In this document: positions 24,271 through 35,232 of the stretch, one piece after another
How the letters are laid out: each line of letters opens with the position of its first letter
Position numbering within the stretch: the stretch's first letter is position 1
Assembly (NCBI GenBank): GCA_025200525.1
Contig: CM045761.1
Span: 37,766,190-37,830,189 of the forward strand
Length of the DNA: 64,000 nucleotides
Direction: 5' to 3'
Source: Camellia lanceoleosa
Taxonomy: Eukaryota > Streptophyta > Magnoliopsida > Ericales > Theaceae
The notes under the pieces: model-generated
What the model saw: the letters and a program-made list of their open reading frames with translations, nothing else
Told to the model about the DNA's origin: nothing
Database searches by the model: none
Made by a program: the position numbers and the translations under genes

Positions 24271-24775
24271 TGTAGGGATGTATTTTTAGGGTCGTGTCAT
24301 GTGGCTGAGATATGGCCTAATGCCACGTGGACGAGCCAGTTTTATGAGATGATTGCGGTGTTGCCGAGATATAGTGCAGTAATACCAAAATCTGAGATAT
24401 TTGGATAGAAGACAAGAGTCCTAGATAAGTGATGCGTTTAGTTCGAATAAGGATGAGTCTGTTGAGTAGTTCATCCATATCTAGCTAAGAGTCCGAGATA
24501 CGCATTGTGCTTGAGTCTTATGAAGTGAGACTTCTAGGGGACAAGGGCACTATTGGCTACAAAAGTAAGGCACCCCTGTGGGTCTAAGGTATGTTTTATT
24601 TTGTGAGCTATTTACTTGAGTTGTTATCCTTGAGAGATAAGATTGACTGACTTGATCGTTGGAGTGCCCCCAGGTGGACGAACCACTGTAGTATTCTTAT
24701 CTTCTGGTTGGCAAGTGCTTAGATTAATCTATTTTGCTGCGTGCTCTCCAGCTAAGTTCCCTATTTGGTTGTGAA
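24271..24775. other. Unassigned segment between gypsy relic and kinase tail
   Basis: This may be the 3' untranslated part of the gypsy relic or an unrelated insertion. I see no domain, RNA gene or terminal repeat in it. Confidence 0.4.
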
Positions 24776-25075
24776 GTCGAAAGTCAACACCCACAACTCT
24801 CATCATTGGGATCACCGTTTACTCGAAACATAATGCTTACTGATGTCTTAGACTTGCGCCTTCTGCCTCCAACTAATCTAGTGGTTGTGGGGAACATTGT
24901 TTTGGTTGCTAGAATGGCAATTGCATGCTTGTGCTCTAAGCCGTGATCTTGTCCAACAATGCTAGGCGTATCTCAAGAGTTCCAATCTTGCAGGAAGACT
25001 TTAGCTACACCGCTTCATGCAATTTCACTACTCCAGCTATGGAATACAGAAATAGATTTGTATCCAATAAATGAA
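24776..25075 (+). pseudogene. C-terminal kinase fragment of a MIK2-like LRR receptor kinase
   Basis: The segment reads [34 protein letters not shown] and, after a stop at about 24945, SQEFQSCRK-like sequence. It matches the second exon of the intact gene at 37630-37894. The 5' part of the gene is missing; a short GFVV-like start is not visible. About 250 bp of gene-specific 3' flank (25090-25340) follow, so this is a truncated DNA duplicate, not a processed copy. Confidence 0.85.
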
Positions 25076-25357
25076 TAAGTCAATGCTTGTGTTTCCTATT
25101 GAAAAAAATTGATGTTTAGAAATTGGTTATCACAACTAATATGTATGAAGGCTGCTATATATGAACAGATGAATTTTAGCTTTTTTTCCCCCCCTTTATT
25201 ATTCCAAGTGGCTAACATGGTTGCCAAAACCTATTTTGTCTATGCTAGAGATGTAATATCGGATCATGATCTCTAGCCAGGTTGTCAAAAAAAAAAAAAA
25301 ATTCTTGCAGTAGAGTCAATTTCAATGGTGCTTTGCTTAAATTTACGAGGAATTTAA

Positions 25358-25754
25358 GGCAGTGTTTGGGAAGCTTGGCCACAGGCTATTTTAGCCTCAA
25401 TTATAAAAAAAGCCTTTTAGCCCTTAAAACCCATTGATTTTAACAACAACAACAAAAAAAAAAAAATATAGGGCGCAGCCTACACTGTCAACGTGACGGT
25501 GTAGGCACAAGGATTGACAACCCAATCATTTCAAAGAGTAAATGACAATTTTGCCCCTTCAAACTTATTTTGAAAAAAGTGAAGCCAGGGACAAATTTGT
25601 CATTTCAACCTCAAATATCATTTCAAACACATTTTTTAATACACAACTCAAATTAAAATTCATCCTATCTTCCCAAACACAAAAACTAAAATAGCCTACT
25701 AAAATAGCTAAAAAATTAAAAAACCTAAAAAATAGCCACTTCCCAAACACCCAC
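25358..25754. mobile_element. PIF/Harbinger (Tourist-like) MITE
   Basis: Terminal inverted repeats GGCAGTGTTTGGGAAG and CTTCCCAAACACCCAC enclose 397 bp, with the 3-bp duplication TAA at 25355-25357 and 25755-25757. The uninterrupted site is seen in the paralogous 3' flank at about 38195-38205. It has no coding capacity; a short hairpin around GCCTACAC and GGTGTAGGC lies at 25487-25508. Confidence 0.85.
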
Positions 25755-26334
25755 TAAGATTGCAATTCCAGTTACAACATAAAAATGTGTATCCATTCAT
25801 TGGTGATTTTAGGTTTAGGGTTCCTTTGAGAGAGCCATCCTCTTTTCCATTCTCGTTCACTTTTGTATTGCTTTGGTGCAGAGTGTATATTCTTTGAAAT
25901 ATCTTAGATATGATTTTATCGATTTTAATTTAAAAAAATTTCTTTCTGCAAAAGCAACTCTTACATGTATTATTAATAGTAATACATTTATATATCATCT
26001 CTATAATTTGCTTTCGTGTATTTGGATTTGAGATTTTATAGATTTTACAAAATCTTTAAAGCCCCTTGTGAATCTCTTATTTATACTAAACGAAAAATTT
26101 ACAAACTAAACCATAATATGTGATTGGTTTCAATTCCTCAACTATAAAATTGAAGGGTTCATTTCGTGTAAAATTTTTCTTAACCTAACTAAACCAAAAT
26201 CAAATCTCTTAATGGAGAGGGAAAAAAATAGAGAACAGAATAAACTAAAGAATTGTGCATTTTATGAGACTTTAGTATAAAAACAAGCCTTTCATGACCA
26301 CCTTAATTATAGAAGTCCCTAAACATACCCAAAA

Positions 26335-26366
<32 letters not shown>

Positions 26367-26529
26367 TAAATAAATAAATAAAATTATGAGGCCTTCACAA
26401 GAATGAGGCATATGGCAACCACTGGAGCTGTATAGTTGTAATTACCACTTCCAATTCTCTCCCCTCGATTTTGAATTTTTATAGAATCAAGTCATTCTTC
26501 TCTAACAACAAGATTTTCAGGTCTTGTTT
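25755..26529. other. Duplicated 3' flank, AT-rich
   Basis: 25800-25990 matches 38860-38960 of the block behind the intact kinase gene. A microsatellite of AAAT and AAT units lies at 26330-26382. No gene is seen. Confidence 0.6.
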
Positions 26530-27269
26530 TTTTTTTTTATCGACAAAAAAGAAACTTTATTAATGTAAGAATCAAGTACAAAGTACAAAACAAATTACAT
26601 CAATAAAGAAAAGGGAAGTGCAAAAGCATCACAATGAGCTAAATCATCCCAACCAGATTGGCACCAAACAGCCCATCCTATCATTTGCTAGCACCCCTTG
26701 AGTTGGTGAGAAACCAACAAAAAAACAGACCAAACACCACAACTACAACAACACAGTTGAACAAACAGACCATTTAGCCAGACTCAACCACCTTACCAAT
26801 GTTGCTGCTAGCTGAGTACCCAAAGCAAACACACCAACAACAGAACACACCAGAGTCCATCTCAGACCTATATATCAGCCAACATATCAAACAGAACAAA
26901 AGACCAACAAAACAGACCAGTAACAGAGCTTAGCAGACCACTACCTAAGCATAGCAATCAGCAAAACAGACCAACAGACCACTACCTAAGCATAGCATTC
27001 TAGTAGCAGCCATCAAGATTTGCAGCTTGAGCATAGCTAAGCAGCCAAGAAGCAAAACTCCCAAAAAACAGCAACCAAACTCACCAACAACATAGCACAC
27101 CAGGGACCATCACAGCAGCAACCCTGCTCAGTTTCCATTCCTAATGCAATATTGAACTTGTTGATTTACACTGCTCCCATACGAAGAATTCAGATAATTA
27201 AACAGACTGACATATGGATAGCTCAGCTCCCATTCCTAATGCAAAATTTCGCACATATACCTCATCTAC
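26530..27269 (-). mobile_element. LINE-like retroposon, 5'-truncated, with 17-bp target duplication
   Basis: A T-run at the left (minus-strand poly(A)) and exact 17-bp duplications ATTTTCAGGTCTTGTTT at 26513-26529 and 27270-27286 show target-primed reverse transcription. On the minus strand the body ends in an AATAAAG polyadenylation-like signal just before the A tail. No reverse transcriptase frame is present in the 740 bp, so it could be a LINE 3' untranslated end or a retroposed transcript. Confidence 0.78.
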
Positions 27270-27598
27270 ATTTTCAGGTCTTGTTTATAGATTAAAATAG
27301 TTAAAAAATCAAAAAATTAGTACAAGTTATCACATCACTTTTTCTACTACTTTGTTATATATATATATATATATATTTTAAAAAGCTAAAAAAACAACTA
27401 AAATAACAAAATTCTCAAACCAGCCATCAAATGAAGATGGTTGTTGATGTCTTTTGTACCTTGATTGCTGAAAACAAAAACATGGAACTACTTATATCTA
27501 TAATTGAGTCTCAATCACCAGAGGGTTCTAAGAGATTGGTGGTTGTATAACTTCTTTTAGTAGATTTGATAAACACTCATTTGTACCTATGTTGCTTT

Positions 27599-27982
27599 CA
27601 CTACAAAAAATTAAGGTTTTAGAAATCAAATTTTAGGAACAAAATTATTTTTTAAGAACCAAATATTTTTGTTGCAAAAAGTGTCATTATATTTTTAGCA
27701 ACCAAGTTAGGCATTAGTGATAAATTATTATCCTTTTGGGACCAAATTTTTTGTCTAAAAAAATAAACTATTTTGAGACCAAATTATTTTGTCCCTAAAA
27801 GTCTATTTATTAGTGACATTTTCAAAATTGTCGCTAAATGTCTTGTTTTTTACTTTTTAGGACGACCTTTTAGCGACTATCCTCATGACGATAGAAATTG
27901 ATCCCTAAATATTTTTTGTAACAAGATTTTCACTTTTAGAAACCAAAATATTTGGTCTCTAAAACTGTTATATATTGTAGTG
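27599..27982. mobile_element. Small CACTA-type non-autonomous element
   Basis: It starts CACTACAAAAAAT at 27599 and ends ATATTGTAGTG at 27982, with TTT on both sides as the 3-bp target duplication. The inside is rich in AACCAAAT-like and TAGCGAC-like short repeats, as expected of subterminal regions. It has no coding capacity. Confidence 0.78.
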
Positions 27983-28149
27983 TTTATTGCAGAGTGTATT
28001 CTTATAAATATCCTTCAACTCCTTACATCTCATGTTTTATTTTTTTATTTTATTTTTTGGGGCTGGTTTCCTTTCATGATTACATACAAATTCATGAAAA
28101 TCAGATTTTCTACTTGACTTATTTATTTATTTATTTTAAGTTTAGCTGA

Positions 28150-28620
28150 TAAAGTCTTCCATGTTATTAGGAATGGCTATGCAGGGCCGGCCCTCAGTAG
28201 TGGTGACAAAGGCGGTTGCCTCTGCGATTAGGAGTGGATATTGTGTTGAGTTAATTGGATTCGTGTTAGATATTTCCCTCAACATTAATTTAATCTTTTT
28301 ATTTTTTTATGTTATTGTATAGTGTCATTTTCGGTTCGTGTTGTGTTAATGTGCCATATAAAAAAAAAATTCAATCTTAGTCAAAAATACAAAGTGTATG
28401 GTGAGATTATAATTTTTCTCACAGATTAAATTGTATGAAACTAATCTCTATTAAATGAAATTATTCATTAAATGTTTGATTTTCACTTAATTGCATTTTC
28501 CTAATTAAAAAAACTATACCTTATTATTATCATAATTTTTTTTATGGAGAATTTTTTTTAAGGTCTCTCATATTCAGATTTTACTGCATAAAGAACATGA
28601 AATATTTTCATAGTAGTTAG
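28150..28620. other. Duplicated flank with hAT-like end
   Basis: 28060-28560 matches 38995-39080 and 39985-40220 plus 41160-41290. The string CAGGGCCGGCCCTCAG at 28184, like the ends of hAT elements, appears in altered form at 39995. A partner end was not found. Confidence 0.4.
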
Positions 28621-28629
28621 GGTCCCTCA

Positions 28630-29440
28630 AATTTTTACAGAGAAATTTTGATTCAGAGAAATTTCAAAACATAGAGAAATTTCTGATTTGTTGAAATTTC
28701 TCTGATTTGTTGAATTTCTCTGTGTTTTCAAAATTTCTTCGTATTTTTAAATGTCTTTGGTTTGAAATTTCTCTGGTTTGCTCACAAATTTCTCTGTGTT
28801 TTGACTAATTTTGTCTGATTTGCTCACAAATTTCTCTGTATTTTGAACAAACCAAAGAAAATTGAGCTATTCACAGACCAATTTTCTCTGGCATCAATCG
28901 AGGCATTAATGACAAAAAAATTGCAGAGAAATTCATCTCAACCAAACTACTAGCTTTAACAAGATCAAACAAGCACATAAAGTAAAGTGAATTCAATGTG
29001 TTTATAGAAAATTGTAATGTTAGAGAAAATTCATCTCAAAGGAAAAATTACACACAAGGAGACAACTGATCAGTGAAAATCAAACAAGCAACATAATTTG
29101 ATGGGTTATGGAAAATTCAGATGCCAGAGAAAATCAACAAGGCACATGAGTTAATGTTATTATAACTGTGGTTAGAGAAAATTCGGATTCCAGAGAAAAT
29201 TCATCACATGAAGGAAACTAAGTAGTGAAAATCAAACAAGTAATACAAATTGAAATGCCAGAGAAAATTAATTTCAACCAAACTAATGACAAAGAAATTG
29301 CAGAGAAATTCATCTTAGCCAAACTACTAGCTTCAATAAGATCAAGAAGGCATATAAAGTAAAGTAAATCTAATATCATCAGAGAAAATTCAGATGGAAG
29401 AGAAAATTTTTACAGAGAAAGTCAATTCCCAAAGAAACCT
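28630..29440. repeat. Cluster of AATTTCTCTG motifs in two opposite orientations
   Basis: The first part (28630-28860) is packed with AATTTCTCTG and its complement, and the second part (28900-29440) mainly with CAGAGAAA(A)TT and GAGAAAATTCA. More than twenty occurrences are spaced 15-60 bp apart. This resembles subterminal repeats of DNA transposons, but I found no matching termini. Confidence 0.55.
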
Positions 29441-29877
29441 TCCTATTGAACTATAAAGAAGCTTAAGGCATTTTGGACTTTCCACAATCCTCTCCAGTCC
29501 CATTTGCTTTGTTTCGTACGAGAGCATTCACTCTCAATCGATATAAGCTATAGTCTGTAAGGGTCTGTTTGGACGTTTTGAATTTTAGATGTTAAAAATT
29601 CGTTCTCTCGATTCTCGTCTTCTTCCGGCAACATACCCATACTATGTTTTAGTGAAAAGAAGGAGCTTTGATTCAACGTAAGTTTCTCTCTTTTCGTATA
29701 CATACACTATATATATATACCAGTGTCACACTTTCTCTATAGAATGTCAATCATAAATCCCTATTATTTCTGATTGAAATTTTTGTATTTGAAAAGCTCA
29801 TTGTGATTCTTTCTTTTTCGTTTTCTCACTAACAAAGTTGCTATGGCTTTGAAGATAAAGGGACCCAAGTAGAAAGC

Positions 29878-30054
29878 TTGAAGAAAGAGAAAAAGGGATG
29901 TGAGATTTGGATGAGCAAATTGAATTCAGAGAGCAAAATCCTAAGATTGACGAAGCCATTGTTGTTTGCTTCAATTTTGTTATTGCTCTCAATTCAGAGA
30001 GAGAGTTGCAGTGGCCCAGGAGGCGACGACGTGGGACGCGAAGGAGGAGACTAC

Positions 30055-30093
<39 letters not shown>

Positions 30094-30099
30094 TTGTGA
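29878..30099 (+). CDS. Small ORF, possible secreted peptide (73 aa, or 62 aa from an internal Met)
   Basis: From the second methionine the sequence reads MSKLNSESKILRLTKPLLF and then a strongly hydrophobic stretch ASILLLLSIQ, as in a signal peptide, followed by a Gly/Asp-rich part and a Lys-Arg-Glu tail encoded by the GA microsatellite at 30061-30090. A good TATA-like run lies at about 29708-29722, about 170 bp upstream of the first ATG. I recognise no family. The tail being microsatellite argues against strong constraint, so this may be chance. There is no homologous copy near the other kinase duplicates that I could see. Confidence 0.28.
30061..30090. repeat. (GA)n microsatellite
   Basis: About fifteen uninterrupted AG dinucleotides. 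Confidence 0.95.
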
Positions 30100-30539
30100 T
30101 ATATGGATGTAGGTAAGGGATCTTAGGCTACAAAAAAAAATATTGTGGACCTCTCCCATTACTAAAAGTTGGAGGGGGATGTTAGACCAATTTTTCCTTT
30201 TTTTATTTGACTAGATGGAGTCACATAAAATATTAAAAAATAGATAAATTTATACATAAATCCCATATAGGGGAATGTTGATCCATTTAATTCTAAGAGT
30301 TTTCTTATGAACTAATTAATCCTTTTTGTTTTGAAAATTGGCATTTTTCTGATTTGGTGCCATTTGAGTTTAAGAAAATATTTTTTTGTGATCCATTTTT
30401 CAATTTTCTAATTCATTTTTGGGATAGGAATGGAAAGGTGAGGTGTGGAAGGTTCTTTTTAGAGGGATTGGTGATTGAAGTGCTGGTTGTCGAGTGTAGA
30501 AATCTAATTTCTATTAGTGTGGTTTTCTGGTGTTACATT

Positions 30540-30900
30540 AGAGTGTTACATTAGAATGCATTGATTGGAGTATTACATTTGAAAAATACACTAAGGAGTT
30601 TTTTAGTGTGTTAATAGTTTAGGAAAGTACACTAAGGAGTTTTTTTTGGAATGTTATATTGTTATGTTTGAGAAAAGTACACTAAGGAGTTTTTTAGTGT
30701 GTTACATTGGAGTCTTACGTTTAGAGAAAGTACACTAAGGAATTTTTGTGTGTTATATTGATTGGAGTATTATGTTTAGAAAAAGTACACTAAGGAGTTT
30801 TTTTGAAATGTTACGTTCTTACATTTGAGAAAAATAATACACTAAGGAGTTTTTCAGTGTGGTACATTGGAGTGTTATGTTTGGAAAAAATACAGTAAGA
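30540..30900 (+). repeat. Minisatellite with TACACTAAGGAGTTTTT core
   Basis: Six units with the core TACACTAAGGAGTTTTT or a one-base variant occur at about 30586, 30628, 30678, 30730, 30786 and 30838. Unit length varies from 42 to 56 bp because of different TGTTACATT spacers. Confidence 0.82.
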
Positions 30901-31274
30901 TTTTTTTTTTTTTTTGGGTTATGTTTAGTAATTTTAACATTATGAGAAAACCTACATTTATCCTTTAATACATAACACACATGTTTATACTTGGACCTTT
31001 ATGTAATTCACACTAAAATGGAACCTTTGGGTCTATAAGAAAAAAATGGAGGACCAAACAGTTCATAAGATCGCTATTTGAGATTTATTGGTGCTTCACC
31101 CTAAAAAAATCATGACAATAATATTAAAATGTATAACTAATAATATCATGCGATCAAGTCATGTCATATTTAAGTTTATGTCAAAAAAAATGGTTAACCA
31201 TAATCTGTTAATTTCAAGTATTTTTTTGATAATTTAAGTTTTTTTAAGATCATAAAGCAAGAAGATCTTATTTA

Positions 31275-32112
31275 GGGCAAATAACACTAACGGTCCCTAT
31301 AGTTTGAAACTTATGTCATTTTGGTCATTTACTTTTCAATTGTGATATATTTAATCCTGAATTTTGAATCTTGTTCCAGATAAGGACAATTGAACATTGC
31401 TTAATTTCAATGCAAAATCATTAATTCGATAAATTATAAACTAATTTGACAAAATAAATGTGAAAGAAATATTTTTGAATTTTTAAAAATTGTTTCTACC
31501 CACTAAAGATAAAATTATGTAAAATTAATAAATTTTTTAGACATTTATTTATTTATTTATTTTACCAAATTAATTTTTATTTTGTGTTTGGATGATGATC
31601 ATATAATGGGTGGCTATTTTTATTTTCATTAAATTAGTTTCTATTTTTGCAAAAGTCAAATATGATGATAACTTTGATATCATTATTAAATCAATCCATC
31701 AAATCAAAAAATCTAAAACTAAATTTTTTTTATATATTAAATATATTGATTGCACATTAAAATTCTAACAACCACCCATTACATGATTATCATCCAAACA
31801 CATAATAAAAATTATTTAGTAAAATAAATAAATAAATAAATAAAAATTTTATCAATTTTACATAATTTTATCTTTGGTGGGAAAAAATAATTTTAAAAAA
31901 TTTAAAAATATTTTTTTGACATTTATTGTTATCAAATTAGTTTATATTTTATCAAATTGACGATTTTGCTCTTGAAATTAAGCAATGATATCTTCAATTA
32001 CCTTTATTTGGAACAAGATTCAAAATTCAATATCAAATTTATTACAACTGAAAAATTAAAGATCAAAGTGATACGAGTCTCAAATTATAACGACTGTTAG
32101 TGTAATTCGCGC
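31275..32112. mobile_element. Large foldback MITE (about 840 bp)
   Basis: The left arm starts GGGCAAATAACACTAACGG and the right arm ends with its imperfect complement GTTAGTGTAATTCGC. Inverted arms of about 400 bp each can be followed, for example ATTTTGAATCTTGTTCCA near 31363 and its complement near 32010. The other duplicate at about 33965 lacks it. Flanks are similar 8-9 bp A/T-rich sequences. No coding region. Confidence 0.75.
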
Positions 32113-32193
32113 TTGTATTTAATTTTCATTCTTGCAATGATTTTTCATCATGTCTTGATTTTGTAAATAAACTCAACGTACAATTTTAATAAT

Positions 32194-32573
32194 GATAGTG
32201 GCTTGTCTCCAGTCCACCATCTGGATTGAAGGGTTTAGTTTGGCTCATTGGACCTACTTTTGGGTCCATTTTCTATAATTCGAACCATTCACATTTTAAG
32301 ATTTGTTGAGTATATTATTCCTGTAAAAAATCACATCAATCAGATAATGGATACTATGTATTCGGATCACTTTTTTATAAACCGCTGATTTTCTGACCGT
32401 CCAATTTTTTTTTTAAGGACAAAAATGATCCGAATACATAGTATCTGTTATCCGATCAACGTGATCTTTTACAGAGATAATGTACTCAAAAAACCCTAAA
32501 ATATGAACCATTCGAATTATCGAAAAGAGACCCACAATCTGTCCTAGATTTGACCTGGAGACACTCCAGGTCC
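32194..32573. mobile_element. MULE-like foldback MITE, 9-bp target duplication
   Basis: Inverted termini include TGTCTCCAG (left) and CTGGAGACA (right), and the arms extend over most of the 380 bp. The 9-bp TTTAATAAT is present at 32185-32193 and 32574-32582. The duplicate block has an uninterrupted site near 34030-34045. Related elements lie at 46067 and 44087. Confidence 0.82.
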
Positions 32574-33562
32574 TTTAATAATTATATATAGAATTTATTT
32601 ATTTATTTATTTTTGTCTCAAGAGACTTTAAAGTCCCAAATAAGTCAGGCTCGGCTTTTATTATCATATTGAAGCCAATAAGTTATATTTTATTTCCAAT
32701 ATTACTATTGAATCCTATCACATTTTAATATGGATAATTAAATTCTGGGATATTTTATTTACATCCAAAAAAATTATTAAGTACACCTAATTAAAATTTT
32801 ATAATTTTAATTCTTATTATACCCTAATGTAAATTTACTAATAAAAACATTAACACATATTAAAGTCTACAATAAAATATTATTTTTCCCATGATACATC
32901 CTAATTACATATATAGATTCTTCATTTTCTTGCTCAAATTTCAATTGTTTTCTCTTCTTCTTTTCCCTCATCCCAAAACTCCAAACCACCTCACCAAAAC
33001 TCAACATTATCATCAACATCATTGTTTCTTATCCTTGTGAATAGAAAATTTTTAAACAAAATCAAATAATGGATGAGATAATTGAACAAAATCAAATAAT
33101 ATTATGACAAATCTGTATATTTCTCAATGCATGAGATAATTGATTAATCTCAAACTTATGTTTTTGTTTATGAAAATTCATTTAATTTCAACAATTAATT
33201 TTTTTTATTATTATAAATTTTTTAATAAATTAAAATTATTAATGAAATTTTTAGTTTATATTTTAATGAGAAAGATAAAATTAAAATAAAATATACTATT
33301 ATGAATAACTGAACTTTTTTTTACAACAATTTATAAAATAAAAAAGAAAATAGGAATTATTTATTAATATTGAAGTTTGATCTAACAGAATCGTAATTTT
33401 CAAAACACAATAAAACTTATAAGTAATTTTATCACTGTGGTTTATGATTTTTAATATAGTAACATAATTTTACTTGGATCAAAAGTATACCGTGTTATGC
33501 ACTGCTTTTCTTCCCTTATTTCTTGTGAGTACTACAAGTCCAAGTCAATGCAAATGAATTCC

Positions 33563-33625
33563 AAATCACTGCGAGTTGATGGGCATCACTTGCAATAGGG
33601 CAGGAGGTGTCACTCATATTTCAGC
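33563..33625 (+). pseudogene. Short LRR N-terminal fragment of the receptor kinase
   Basis: It reads HCELMGITCN, stop, AGGVTHI, closely matching the LRR N-terminal cap of the kinase genes at 35427-35480 and 47226-47275. Only about 60 bp remain, positioned exactly where the kinase gene would follow its duplicated upstream region. This is the stump of a deleted kinase copy. Confidence 0.75.
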
Positions 33626-33629
33626 ATGA

Positions 33630-35045
33630 TGAGAAAACTCATATTTGTTCTTCAATACATAACACACGCCCGTTTATACTTGACCCTTTATGTAATTCAC
33701 ACTAAAATGAAATCTTTGAGTCTATAAAAAAAAAATAGAGGACGAAATAATTCATAAGATCGCTATTTGAAATTCATTAGTGTTTCATCCTAAAAAAATC
33801 ATGACAATAATATTAAAATATGTAACTAATTATATCATGCTATCAAATCATGTCATATTTAGCTTTATGTCAAAAAAACGATTAACATTAATCTGTTAAT
33901 TTCAAGTATTTTTTTGATAATTTAAGTTTTTTTTAGATCATAAAGCAAGAAGATCATATTTTTATTTACTTTTAGTTATTGCAATGATTTTTCATCATGT
34001 CTTGATTTTTGTAAATAAACTCGACGTATAATTTTGATAAATATATATAGAATTTATTTATTTCTTTATTTATTTATTTTTTGTCATTATGTTTGAAGTT
34101 TTCAATTTCAAGAGACTTTACAATCCCAAATAAGTCAGGCTCGGCTTTTATTATCATATTGAAGCCAATAAGTTCTATTTTATTTCCAATATTACTATTG
34201 AATCCTATCACATTTTAATACGGATAATTCAATTCTGGGATATTCTATTTATATCTAAAAAAATTATTAAATATGCCGAATTAAAATTTTGTAATTTTAA
34301 TTCTTATTATACCTTAATGTAAATTTATTAATAACGATAACACATATTAAATTCTAAAATAAATTTTTTTTTTTTCCATGATACACCCTAATTGCATATA
34401 TAGATTCTTCATCTTCTTTCTCAATTTTCAATTGTTTTCTCTTCTTCTTCTCCCTCACTCTAAAACTCCAAGCCACCCCACCAAAACTCTCTATTATCAT
34501 CAACATCATTGTTTTTTTATCATTGTGAATAGAAATTTTTTGAACAAAATCAAATAATGGATGAGATAATTGAACAAAGTCAAATAATATTATGACAAAT
34601 TTGTGTATTTCCAATGGATGAGATAATCGATTAATCTCATACTTATGTTTTTGTTTATGAAAATTCATTTAATTTCAACAATTAAAAATATTTTTTTATT
34701 ATAAATTTTTTAATAAATTAAAATTATTAATGAAATTTTTAGTTTATATTTTAATGATAAAGATAAAATTAAAATAAAATATACTATTATGAATAATTGA
34801 ACTTTTTTTTACAACAATTTATAAAATAAAAAAGAAAATAGGAATTATTTATTAATATTGAAATTTGATATAACAGAATAGTAACTTTCAAAACACAATA
34901 AAACTTATTAGTAATTTTCTCACTGTGGTTTATGATTTTTGATATAGTAACATAATTTTACTTAGATCAAAAGTATACCGTGTTATGCACTTCTTTTCTT
35001 CCTTTATTTCTTGTGAGTACTACAAGTCCAAGTCCAAGTCAATGC
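33630..35045. repeat. Downstream duplicate of the 5' flank, in front of the intact kinase gene
   Basis: Second copy of the block at 30940-33545. AT-rich and without gene. Sequence 35046-35232 directly before the start codon contains no clear TATA box; the leader has a short out-of-place GAGTAAAAATGGCATA at about 35164 that resembles the gene's own first codons, suggesting a small duplication around the start. Confidence 0.65.
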
Positions 35046-35232
35046 AAATGAATTCCAAATCATGACCACAACTTTACAGAAGTTACAAGGAAGACAACAA
35101 TGGATTGGAGTCTTTCTTTTTCACTAACACCAATATTATTCTTAAGGATAAAAGCTCTCTTTTGAGTAAAAATGGCATAACTTATTTTAGAGCTTCCAAA
35201 ACAGAATCCGTGCATACAGACATACATCAATT

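Larger units (their letters stand above)
30940..33545. repeat. Upstream duplicate of the kinase gene 5' flank
   Basis: This block matches 33630-35045 in the same orientation (for example 30985-31130 versus 33685-33830, and 32595-33540 versus 34095-35045). It is longer only because two foldback elements (about 31275-32112 and 32194-32573) are inserted in it. It is thus a direct tandem duplication of the region in front of the receptor kinase gene. No gene is seen. Confidence 0.8.

Noticed and set aside
27356..27378. (TA)n run as TATA promoter
   Set aside because: Simple AT microsatellite with no gene after it; similar runs at 49583 and 55931.
34354..34668. 104-residue minus-strand frame near the kinase promoter
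   Set aside because: The homologous segment of the duplicated upstream block is not open, and composition is plain AT-rich.
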